Shown: positions 50,601 through 56,574 of the stretch, piece after piece | Numbering within the stretch: position 1 is the first letter of the stretch | Layout of the letters: every line of letters begins with the position of its first letter | From: Enterobacter asburiae | GTDB lineage: Bacteria; Pseudomonadota; Gammaproteobacteria; Enterobacterales; Enterobacteriaceae | Reading direction: 5' to 3' | Length of the DNA: 64,000 bases | NCBI GenBank assembly: GCA_011754535.1 | Contig: JAAQVN010000001.1 | Span: 992,001 to 1,056,000, forward strand | Notes under the pieces: model-generated | What the model was told of the DNA's origin: nothing | The model's database searches: none | The model's input: only the letters and a program-made list of their open reading frames with translations | Made by a program: the position numbers and the translations under genes

Positions 50601-53205
50601 GCAGAAGGTCGTGGCTAATGCAGAGGATGGCTGGCAGCAGCCATATCAGCAACAGTATGCCCAGCCAGTAAACCGGATTGGGTACCCAAAGCAGAGTGAA
50701 GAACAGCAATACCAGTAAGGAGGGGGCGACCAGACTGCGACGTAGATTATCGAGTAATTTCCAGTAAGAAAGCGCGGTCAGCGGATTCCTGACCCGGGTT
50801 CCATCGGCTTTTCTGACGCGTGGTTTTAGCCAGTTAAGCAGTTGCCAGTCACCCCGGATCCAGCGTGAACGTCGTGCAACATCCGACAGATAATTATTAG
50901 GGTACTGTTCGTACAGTAACACCTCGCTCAGCAGACCCGAACGTGCATAGCATCCTTCAAGCAGATCGTGGCTGAGTACCAGATTTTCCGGGCAGATGTT
51001 GGTAGTGGCCTGCATAAAAATATCAACATCGTAAATCCCTTTGCCCACAAACGAGCCTTCCCCAAAGAGATCTTGATAAATATCCGAAGACATCATCGAA
51101 TAAGGGTTATTGCCCGGTACGCTGCTGCGCAGGGCTGCGTAACGCCCCTGACCGTTGCGTGGTATCTCCTCCGCAAGACCGGGCTGTAAAATACCGAATC
51201 CTTTGACAACCCTCTGGCGTACCGGATCATACTCAGGCGTATTCAGCGGATGCGCCATCGTCGCGACGAGTTTGTATGCCGTATCGCGCGGGAGCACCGT
51301 ATCGCTGTCCAGGGTAATAACGTATTTTATGTGACCCGGTAAAAGGTGGGCAGGCATCTCTGCAACGCTGACGAATTGCGTTCCGGGATGGCGCAACCAG
51401 CTGTTCAGTAACGCCAGTTTTCCCCGCTTGCGTTCATAGCCCATCCACGCTCCTTCCGAGGGGTTCCATTCAGGCTGGCGATGTAACAGATAAAAACGTG
51501 GTCGGCCGGAGGGGTAGCGGCGATTAAGCGCCTGCGTATCGGCGATAGCCTGTCTGAGCAGCGCGTGACTTTCCGGCGAGGGTTCATTTTCAGAATCAGC
51601 AAAATCAGTGAGCAGCGCGAACCTGAGATTTTCGTTTTCATTCCCCAACCAGCAGACTTCAAGGCTGGTGAGGAGCTGGCTGAAACTTTCGTGGCTGGTC
51701 AACATGCAGGGAATGACTAACATGGTGGCACTGTCAGCGGGAATACCGGCTGAAAAATCCATCCCCGGCAAGGGGCGAGGAACGCGAAAACGGGTGGTTG
51801 CATCACTGAGCAAATCGCTCATTAACTGAGTTAATGCGATAATCAGAGGTAATATCACCGCGATCAATAGCCAGTCTGCGCCCTGCATGGCGGTTTCGTG
51901 CAATATTGCTGCGGTCGCTGCGGTTGTCAGCAACGCCAGGCTTCCAAGCCATGACAGCAGGGTTATTCTGTTGAAACTGTGCCGCAAGCGTATGAGCCTT
52001 GAGGCGTCTGCCAGGAGATGAATATCCAGCGCCTGTCGACCTTCGCCCGCAAGATAATAACCAACATGATGTTCCGGTGTATCGGGCGCTTTTTCCTCTG
52101 AAAGCGCCAGCACCTTCTCAGCAACCTCAGGCTCGCTGAGACCGCTGTCCCTGGCCAGAACCTCAACTACGTGCCGGTAATGATCCCGGGTATTGAAGTG
52201 CATCCGGGGATAGATGCCGGCAGGATCATTGCGTAATGCCTGTTCGACAACGCTTATCGTTTCGGCGAAATCAGCCCAGTCCGTTTCACTCAATAAACGC
52301 AGGCCCGCGATGCTGTTACTGACGGACAGCTGGCTGGCGGCAAGCTGCTGATTGAAACTATGTATGAGAACGTCAGTGGTGATCCCCTGTTCCCGAAGGC
52401 ACTGATCAACCCAGGTCAGAGGTAACGACAGCGCGTTGCCATGCCCCTGCAGGCGCCGCACCAGCTCTGCGACAAACGCACTGGTTAACGGAGGTCGGGA
52501 GCGCGCCATATCGGCAACCACCATGATTAAATCACCAGGCGCACTCTCTGCGCATTCGACAATCCTTGTTATCCACGTATCAGCAAGGTTTCTGTCCTGC
52601 TGCGCTTTTATCACTTCCACACTGATACGACGAAGATTTTCAATCAGCGCAAGGCGCAGCATTCCCGGTAACGCCCAGACTTCACCCAGCGTCAGCGGCG
52701 TCACCTGTTGATAGGCAGTGAGATAGCTGGTCAGGCTGGCGGCATCCCAGCGGCCATCGCCGTGAGCAATGGCCTCAGATGCAATATGATAAATTCGTGG
52801 GCAATTCAACGGCGATACAAGCGACGGAAGACCTTTGCCAAAGCTTTTCGGCAGATGCTGGCGGACAGTGCGGATTTGTTCCTCAATCAGATAATAATTG
52901 TCCAGCAGCCATTCACCGGCGGGCATGATACTGGTCTTTTTACCCGAGTTAAGCTCATAGCAGTTTTGGGTAATGACGGCCTCATTGTCGCCAAGCCGTT
53001 TCAGAAGATAATAAGGATGCCTATCCGGTGATACTTTATGAGTCCGCGCCAGCTTCTGGCCGTAGCGTTCCATCTGGACGGTCGAAAAGAGTTCTGACCG
53101 CGGCGAGCTTTCACCGGCAGGATCGTTCGCCGAAAACGTTATGTTTTCGGCAGCATTCATCGGAATACGGGAGCGGTTAAACCACGCTCTGGGGATCATT
53201 TTCAT
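44623..53205 (-). CDS. Cyclic beta-1,2-glucan synthase (NdvB/ChvB/Cgs type)
   Basis: A single intact frame of 2860 residues, close to rhizobial and Brucella NdvB/ChvB/Cgs. Order: N-terminal region (1-410); membrane helices near 415-460; GT84 glycosyltransferase domain with VITLDSDTVLP near 630 and RSRWIRGDWQLLNW near 785; membrane helices near 830-880 and 945-1000; a central glycoamylase-like domain (TALMSWSGSMFEYLMPN, SGYHAFDVQHNYQY near 1400); and GH94 phosphorylase-type domains (about 1570-2840) with GAGDWNDGMNRVG near 2545. The protein initiates, elongates and cyclises beta-1,2-glucan from UDP-glucose at the inner membrane. No export ABC gene (ndvA-like) is in view. It may end up as an osmoregulated periplasmic glucan. 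Confidence 0.9.
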   Translation of the reverse strand: MKMIPRAWFNRSRIPMNAAENITFSANDPAGESSPRSELFSTVQMERYGQKLARTHKVSPDRHPYYLLKRLGDNEAVITQNCYELNSGKKTSIMPAGEWLLDNYYLIEEQIRTVRQHLPKSFGKGLPSLVSPLNCPRIYHIASEAIAHGDGRWDAASLTSYLTAYQQVTPLTLGEVWALPGMLRLALIENLRRISVEVIKAQQDRNLADTWITRIVECAESAPGDLIMVVADMARSRPPLTSAFVAELVRRLQGHGNALSLPLTWVDQCLREQGITTDVLIHSFNQQLAASQLSVSNSIAGLRLLSETDWADFAETISVVEQALRNDPAGIYPRMHFNTRDHYRHVVEVLARDSGLSEPEVAEKVLALSEEKAPDTPEHHVGYYLAGEGRQALDIHLLADASRLIRLRHSFNRITLLSWLGSLALLTTAATAAILHETAMQGADWLLIAVILPLIIALTQLMSDLLSDATTRFRVPRPLPGMDFSAGIPADSATMLVIPCMLTSHESFSQLLTSLEVCWLGNENENLRFALLTDFADSENEPSPESHALLRQAIADTQALNRRYPSGRPRFYLLHRQPEWNPSEGAWMGYERKRGKLALLNSWLRHPGTQFVSVAEMPAHLLPGHIKYVITLDSDTVLPRDTAYKLVATMAHPLNTPEYDPVRQRVVKGFGILQPGLAEEIPRNGQGRYAALRSSVPGNNPYSMMSSDIYQDLFGEGSFVGKGIYDVDIFMQATTNICPENLVLSHDLLEGCYARSGLLSEVLLYEQYPNNYLSDVARRSRWIRGDWQLLNWLKPRVRKADGTRVRNPLTALSYWKLLDNLRRSLVAPSLLVLLFFTLLWVPNPVYWLGILLLIWLLPAILCISHDLLHKPLRRRVKPHLLLVGAGALKRLSGISLNFAILPHEAGYSLKAIAVTLWRLGISRRHLSQWVSHSQDSSQARPTVARFYQAMWLNVAGGVALTILTGQFAPQLLGIALPIGLVWCVAPLLMSWLSRQPVRKFFSPNQEQKQLLRQTSREIWAFFETFATAKENWLPPDNYQEIPQPTVAHRTSPTNIGLSLMANLTAWDFGYLPGGEVLRRVSLTLDTMDKMEHYRGHLYNWYDTRTLVPLSPRYISSVDSGNMAGHLLTLRAGLSAMRHQPVLSNQQILAGLNDTLDILEKQWGKNPPDSLRLLRKHCLNAVSLSPQALFSELKSMRTQCNHLTSACHQGSPLQMRWAGHLEHQLVQLCHEWSLLLGWLPASWNEQKLPTLSELARPTLTGTGTPPASVAEQARMRLNIITELEQRLDEHARMDFAFLYSEATSLLSVGYNCDTNMPDKSHYDLLPSEIRLTSFLAIATNQLPLKSWYALGRLFTTIDNETALMSWSGSMFEYLMPNLVMPTWPGSLLDEMSQSAVMRQIHWGKERGVPWGVSESGYHAFDVQHNYQYQAFGVPGLGLRRGLADDMVVAPYATLLALMVSPQRACENLFRLQKNGARGEYGFYEALDYTPSRLATGQLYAVVQSWMAHHQGMAFQALAHVLLDAPMTERFMSSTVFRSASLLLQERVPDAVDLYSPRRHFESHEGMVKPVRYAPRIFYSVDTPAPDIQLLSNGHYHLMLTAGGGGYSRWNDIALTRWRSDTTRDNWGAFCYIRDTQTGDVWSNTWQPTGYTSGQDEEVLFTDAGAEFRRSLGGLSVKTQVVISPEDDVELRRLTLIHRGRKPRSLELTTYAEVVLAPDASDLAHPAFSNLFIQTELAPERDAILCHRRPRSPDEPGPCLFHMMVVHGDNRHNVSFETDRARFIGRGRNPANAQAIETGGMLGNTSGSVLDPILAIRNAIILQPGQPVTIDIIYGISETRQQSLALLEKYRDYPIADRVFELAWSHSLVVLRQMNASEDDATLFNSLASAVLYPVQELRAEGQAIGRNRRGQSGLWGWAISGDLPIVLLSITSEESITSVTTLIQAHRYWRQKGLDVDLVILNNSPGGYQQGLQNQIMELIYAGSEASLLDKKGGLFVRNGEHLSAEDKLLLMSVACLYLDDRAGGINEQLNQRIHTLKSPARAFIPRAVRERNQHTDWSPDTSQLCHFNGYGGFSQDGREYQIVLRENALTPAPWSNILANSRFGSVISEAGQAYTWYENAHEYRLTPWENDPVSDRSGEAFYLRDEESGECWSPTALPVRGHGDYLTRHGFGYSVFAHRESGIDSELTVLVAEEDPVKLVLLTLSNSSGRTRQLSVTGYVEWTLGETRTRSAPHIVTHVARTPGGCGVLANNFYGDNGGGRTAFFAVSGNDCSLTGDRREFIGRNGSLHAPSAMKLQKLSGKTGAGLDPCGAVQSAVTLIDGDQRTFIFILGAEENDVCAQETLARYMNEDTVRQELNRIHNHWHNVLDKIVVNTPDTSVNLLVNGWLLYQTVACRLMARSGYYQSGGAFGFRDQLQDTLALSHAAPDRMREQIILCASRQFIEGDVQHWWHPPHGNGVRTRCSDDYLWLPLAVCHYVETTGDMDALEIRIPYLEGRSLQPGEESVYDTPVISGTEETLWLHCVKAIHYGLRFGEHGLPLMGAGDWNDGMNRVGIEGKGESVWLGFFLYDILQRFAALAEHRLDESVAAMCRSQALRLQSNLEAHAWDGEWYRRGYFDDGTPLGSKTSQDCRIDAIAQSWSVLSGAASPGRCAKAMQALDKHLVDNEGGLIKLLTPPFDGHGPNPGYIQGYLPGVRENGGQYTHGAIWAVMAFARMGNAERAWQLWSMLSPINHTLNADSVGIYKAEPYVMSADVYSVAPHTGRAGWSWYTGSAAWAWRLLTEGLLGIKRSGTDFSVHARLPDEWSSFSMAYQYGESHYQISVSRGDAEYCVTLDGVLLPDDRIPLKDDGQNHTVEIIQN

Positions 53206-53360
53206 AGCATTGCTCTGATGCGACGTTAGCGCGCAGGAGCAGTTGCGAAATCAGTTCAGAAACGTTCTCTCAGGATGGGCGTCAGGCATCAGGGATTTAA
53301 CAGCTGCCGGAATCTAACATAAGTATAGGACATGAGCTCTGTTCTGCGGTTTTGGTCGAG

Positions 53361-53525
53361 CTAGCGTCGGGAGATAAACAGAGCCTTACATCCGGGGCAA
53401 AGCATGGTCTGGTTGAGCCGGATTTTTGACAACGGTTGTACTGATTTTAAGCCACAAACAGGACAGGCAGCAGTGGCAGTAGACGCACTGCTGAAGAATT
53501 TCATTGCGTAATTGATAACAGACAT
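53361..53525 (-). CDS. YnfU-type small zinc-ribbon protein (copy 2)
   Basis: A 54-residue gene short enough to be missed by length filters. ATG at 53525, stop TAG at 53361-53363. The protein begins MSVINYAMKFF and has two knuckles, CPVC near 21 and CPGC near 43, with KIRLNQTMLCPGC matching the K-x-R-K-D-A-V-L-E-C-P-A-C arrangement of copy 1 at 44040. It lies 81 bases downstream of the cspH-like pseudogene in the same direction and upstream of the glucan synthase. Small zinc-ribbon genes are also found next to csp genes in E. coli. Function unknown. Confidence 0.75.
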   Translation of the reverse strand: MSVINYAMKFFSSASTATAACPVCGLKSVQPLSKIRLNQTMLCPGCKALFISRR

Positions 53526-53606
53526 AACCATTAACCTTTCAATGAATGAGCTTCACCGTACCACATGTGGTTAAGTTTTAATCTATCTATTTTGACACAC
53601 TGAAAA

Positions 53607-53807
53607 TCAGGAAAGATAAATGTTCGCAGCCACAGGCCCCCTGAGACCGTTTATCCGTCAAAACTCTATGCGGCTTCCAGGGATGAGTAATTCTGATTCG
53701 CGAGAGTTAACGGCTGAAATGTGAAGCAGAACGTCTTTTCGTCCATCAGATGGGATGATGAGGCCTTTACCACTAAGAATATCAAAGCTTTTGACAATTC
53801 CTGTCAT
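53607..53807 (-). pseudogene. cspH-like cold-shock gene interrupted by in-frame TGA
   Basis: The minus-strand frame from ATG 53807 reads [20 protein letters not shown] and continues [29 protein letters not shown], then TGA at codon 50 (53658-53660), then RINGLRGPVAANIYLS and a TGA stop. Across its whole length this matches CspH/CspG-type proteins, where the interrupted position is Cys (VEFCRINGLRGP), so a TGC or TGT codon seems to have become TGA. Everything else is intact, so the change is recent or tolerated. Truncated product would lack the last beta strands. The preceding codons TTG TCC CAT AAA align with the MSRK that starts CspH. Confidence 0.8.
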
Positions 53808-54097
53808 TTTATGGGACAAGTCAATTCCTTATTGAAAACACGTAAAGACTATACATTGAAAATGGCATTCAGCCACTTTTATTTTCCCTACAGGACCTCT
53901 GGACGGCTAAAAGATAATTTGCTTATATCGATTCCCTGTGCCTTAATGAATCCCATCAGTTCGATGTACTAATGAAAGTTAGAAATTTTCCGGGCAGTTC
54001 TCATTACCAGGCGCTATCGTTGATATCCCCTCTTTTGAGTCCATATGTTTAATCTTATACGTTTACTATCAATACAATCATGTATAACGGAGTCAGT
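53808..54097. other. Divergent region between the two cold-shock genes
   Basis: About 290 bases between the cspH-like pseudogene and the intact csp gene. AT-rich near 54050, presumably with a promoter and long leader as is usual for cold-shock genes. No cold-box motif recognised with confidence. Confidence 0.45.
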
Positions 54098-54316
54098 ATG
54101 ACCTCTAGAATTATGGGCCTGGTTAAATGGTTTAACGAAGACAAAGGTTTTGGCTTCATCTCTCCTCTTGATGGCAGCAAAGATATCTTTGTCCATTTAT
54201 CTGCACTTGATGGCGACAACTTTAAAACTTTATTTGAAGGTCAGAAAGTTGAATTCGCCATTCACCGCGGAGACAAGGGTCCTGCTGCTGCAAACGTAAC
54301 ACTTTGCGATAAATAA
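54098..54316 (+). CDS. CspA-family cold-shock protein
   Basis: A 72-residue OB-fold RNA chaperone with RNP1 KGFGFI (16-21) and RNP2 DIFVHLS (29-35). The core [20 protein letters not shown] and [12 protein letters not shown] end are those of the CspA/CspB/CspG/CspI group. It binds single-stranded RNA and DNA and melts structure at low temperature. The start at 54098 follows GGAG by seven bases; upstream in-frame ATG six codons earlier is less likely. It is divergent from the disabled cspH-like gene. Confidence 0.92.
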   Translation: MTSRIMGLVKWFNEDKGFGFISPLDGSKDIFVHLSALDGDNFKTLFEGQKVEFAIHRGDKGPAAANVTLCDK

Positions 54317-54584
54317 ATCATTGTGGGTCTGCGATAACGATGAAGGATTATTCCTGAGTAGACAGATCCATAACTTAAATCAGATGAAAGTCGTTTATTC
54401 ATAATATCTGATCAGCATATTTTTCAAAATTATGAGTATGCTAACCGATGTGATGAAGTGCAGTACTACTGCATAAAAAGTCTAAAAGCACAAACTAACC
54501 ACATGTTAAATAAGAAGTGCGTAATGGCTTTGACCTTAATGGCATCTGCCAGTTAATATCCACGAGAGAACATGGTAATAGAAT
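54317..54584. other. Intergenic region after the csp gene
   Basis: About 270 AT-rich bases. A frame at 54503-54556 encodes MLNKKCVMALTLMASAS and stops, which looks like the signal peptide of a lost lipoprotein or secreted protein. No other gene seen. Confidence 0.35.
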
Positions 54585-54812
54585 ATGATTAAAGTCCTTG
54601 TTTTCTTTAATGCTGAATCCTGTAAAGTCATGACCGTTCTGGAAGGTATATCCTCTATCAGGCAGGAATATCCAAACGGTGAAGAAACACATCTTCGGAT
54701 TATGTCTGCAGGTTTTCCTTCCTTAACTGGCGATCATGGTATTGTTTACGTGGCTACTGACAGGGAGTTAACGTCACAGGAGATACTTGATGCGGCCAGG
54801 AAATATTTATAG
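54585..54812 (+). CDS. Uncharacterised 75-residue protein
   Basis: A small soluble protein with a compact alternating pattern (MIKVLVFFNAESCKVMTVLE, then GIVYVATDRELTSQEILDAA). Hydrophobic strands and a C-terminal helix suggest a small alpha/beta fold. I do not recognise the family. It has its own downstream terminator and lies between the csp and hns-like genes. Confidence 0.6.
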   Translation: MIKVLVFFNAESCKVMTVLEGISSIRQEYPNGEETHLRIMSAGFPSLTGDHGIVYVATDRELTSQEILDAARKYL

Positions 54813-55375
54813 CATTTTTGTCATGCTCTCTGCTCCACGTTTAATTGCATGCTTACCCTATTTATCAGAATCGAACAAAAAATGAGTTGAAAACATTTAT
54901 GGCCTGCTAACAGCAGGCTTTTTTTTACATTACACTTTTTTAGAAACACCTTTATAAAGAGAGAGTAATTCGCTACCTTCTGACAAAATGCAGGTGTCTC
55001 TCCCCTGCGTGCCATCTTGCCATTTGTGAAAAACCTTGCTAAGTGGCGGCGCTGTCTCTCCTCATTTTAATCTCATCAGGTGTGACTGAAGCAATAAGTT
55101 ATGAGGGATATAAAAAGGCTCTCCGGATGACTCCTGGCATCATAGTTTTAAGTACCTTCAAAAATGCATGGACATTTCGTATGAGTTGTAATTTAGTTCT
55201 TGCACATTCTTCTTAATTTTTTCTTGCGATAAGAGATTTATATCAGTAGTCTAAACCTCGTTAATAACAATATGTCCCAATCGCATTAAAATGCTCAGTA
55301 AGAAAAATCGGGTTGATGAGCAACCGTCGACATTGGTATTTGCTGAACAACGAAAAAACTTTAAAAGGTCTCTTT
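54813..55375. other. Long gene-free region upstream of the H-NS-like gene
   Basis: About 560 bases. A clear terminator sits at 54902-54926. The part from 55140 to 55375 is strongly AT-rich with A/T tracts, as expected for a promoter subject to binding by H-NS-family proteins, including its own product. No coding frame supported. Confidence 0.5.
54902..54926 (+). terminator. Rho-independent terminator
   Basis: GCCTGCT, loop AAC, AGCAGGC followed by eight T residues. It would end transcription from the small gene at 54585-54812. Confidence 0.9.
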
Positions 55376-55780
55376 ATGTCAGATGCTCTAACACAGTTAA
55401 ACAATATCCGTACCTTACGTTCTCAGACTCGTGAAATGTCATTAGATGTACTGGAAGATGTTCTGGAAAAGTTTAAAATTATTCTTATAGAACGACGAGA
55501 AGAAGAGATATTACGTCTTGCAAATGAAAGTCAGCGCCGCGATAAACTGGAAACACTTCGTCAGATGATGCTTGATGAGGGTATCGACCCCTCCGAACTT
55601 TTAGCTGCTATTGGCTCTTCGGGTAAGGCTAAAAGGACGCGCTCCCCCCGCCCCGCGAAGTATCGATATACTGACGAAACTGGAGAGTCAAAAACATGGT
55701 CAGGTCAGGGGCGAATGCCGAAGCGGATCTCAAATCTGATTGCTGAAGGTGGGGAATTAAAAGATTTTGAAATCAGCTAA
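55376..55780 (+). CDS. H-NS-family nucleoid protein (island-borne paralogue)
   Basis: A 134-residue H-NS/StpA relative. The N-terminal helices (about 1-65) form the dimer and coiled-coil part (EILRLANESQRRDKLETLRQ). After a basic linker (KAKRTRSPRPAKYRY) the DNA-binding domain has the AT-minor-groove motif SGQGRMP (near 113-119) and ends LKDFEIS. It binds curved AT-rich DNA and can form mixed oligomers with host H-NS. Island-encoded members (Hfp/H-NS2 type) often silence genes of the element. The ATG at 55376 follows AAAAGG; upstream TTG or ATG codons would add residues not seen in the family. Confidence 0.92.
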   Translation: MSDALTQLNNIRTLRSQTREMSLDVLEDVLEKFKIILIERREEEILRLANESQRRDKLETLRQMMLDEGIDPSELLAAIGSSGKAKRTRSPRPAKYRYTDETGESKTWSGQGRMPKRISNLIAEGGELKDFEIS

Positions 55781-55782
55781 AA

Positions 55783-55810
55783 AGAGCCGGGTATAACCCG
55801 GCTCTTTTTT
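55783..55810 (+). terminator. Terminator of the H-NS-like gene
   Basis: AGAGCCGGG, loop TATAA, CCCGGCTCT and a run of T, starting two bases past the stop codon. Confidence 0.95.
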
Positions 55811-55814
55811 GTAT

Positions 55815-55982
55815 AGGCCGCAAGTTGCCTTAGAGAATAGTCGAGAAACATTTAGTTCCGTTGATGTAACCGAGAAGCTGTTTAAAATCACAGTGCTGCT
55901 TAAGGGACAAACCGGTTATCTTGCAGATCGTTACAGCGAGCAAAAAGAGAGCCATCAGGAGCTTTCATCCCGAGTTAATTAG
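55815..55982 (+). pseudogene. Possible C-terminal fragment of an unknown gene
   Basis: A frame of 55 codons without a start codon, ending at TAG 55982. It reads like real protein (VDVTEKLFKITVLLKGQTGY, then LADRYSEQKESHQELSSRVN). It begins right at the terminator of the H-NS-like gene, as if a deletion or insertion joined it there. Family not recognised. Confidence 0.3.
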
Positions 55983-56070
55983 GACAATATATAATGTATG
56001 TTCTTCGTGAATCCATACTGCATGAGCTTAACAACGTCCGTTATTGGCACAAAGCAGTCGATACAGCCTC

Positions 56071-56463
56071 TTACGCATCAGTTGTATAAATCCAGTCAGT
56101 ACATTGAGGACATATCTTCTCTCCTTGCCAACAAATGTGGCACCAGTTGCATCGCCATTGCCGTATCGTCGTGTTAGTAGGTCGAAGGCGCTTTTCTAGA
56201 GGTGGAATGGTTTTTGGCAAGGTCTGTTCTGGTGCTATTTGGTGCTTGTTAAATCGACATGTTTTAAGCCGAGCAACATTGTTGATACTCCCCGGCAGGT
56301 GCACAAACGTTCTTGTAGATGTCAGGGGATCAAACTGAACACCTATCTGCAGTTTGCAGTAAATACAATGCAATGAATCAAAATCAACCTGTTGAACCGA
56401 TTCTGGTGTAACCCATTCGCCCTCTACGGTGACGGCGTGAGTGGCTAAGACGAAGTAATTCAT
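56071..56463 (-). CDS. Putative zinc-ribbon protein
   Basis: A 130-residue protein with Cys pairs CIYC near residue 34, a lone Cys in KTCRF, and a C-terminal double knuckle CNWCHICW and CPQC. The opening NYFVLATHAVTVEGEWVTPE and the phrase TFVHLPGSINNVARLKTCRF are shared by a family of island proteins in enterobacteria annotated as zinc ribbon. Function unknown; a nucleic-acid-binding role would fit. The ATG at 56463 has CGGAG at a good distance; the ATG one codon before is also possible. It follows the YfjJ-like gene on the same strand behind a terminator. Confidence 0.75.
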   Translation of the reverse strand: MNYFVLATHAVTVEGEWVTPESVQQVDFDSLHCIYCKLQIGVQFDPLTSTRTFVHLPGSINNVARLKTCRFNKHQIAPEQTLPKTIPPLEKRLRPTNTTIRQWRCNWCHICWQGEKICPQCTDWIYTTDA

Positions 56464-56484
56464 CATGAACTCCGTAACAAATGA

Positions 56485-56511
56485 AAAAAGCCAGCATGGT
56501 TAGCTGGCTTT
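56485..56511 (-). terminator. Terminator of the YfjJ/Gp2-like gene
   Basis: On the minus strand AAAGCCAGC and GCTGGCTTT pair around a seven-base loop and a T tract follows. Confidence 0.8.
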
Positions 56512-56574
56512 GTGGATTGAAGGGGGGAAGGAAGCATTACCGACTGTTACCACGGGTTAGGTTTACCGACCTAT

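Noticed and set aside
44623..53205. Reading the glucan synthase region as several separate genes
   Set aside because: The frame is continuous for 2860 codons, and domain order and total length match the single-protein NdvB/Cgs family.
53658..53660. TGA in the cspH-like gene as a selenocysteine codon in place of Cys
   Set aside because: The Cys-to-TGA pattern invites the idea, but the downstream bases do not fold into a convincing SECIS hairpin by eye, and cold-shock proteins are not known selenoproteins. A nonsense mutation is simpler.
56041..56053. Right attachment site of the island near 56 kb
   Set aside because: The sequence shares only TGGCACAAA with other spacers and not the thrW 3' end; backbone genes continue to the window edge.
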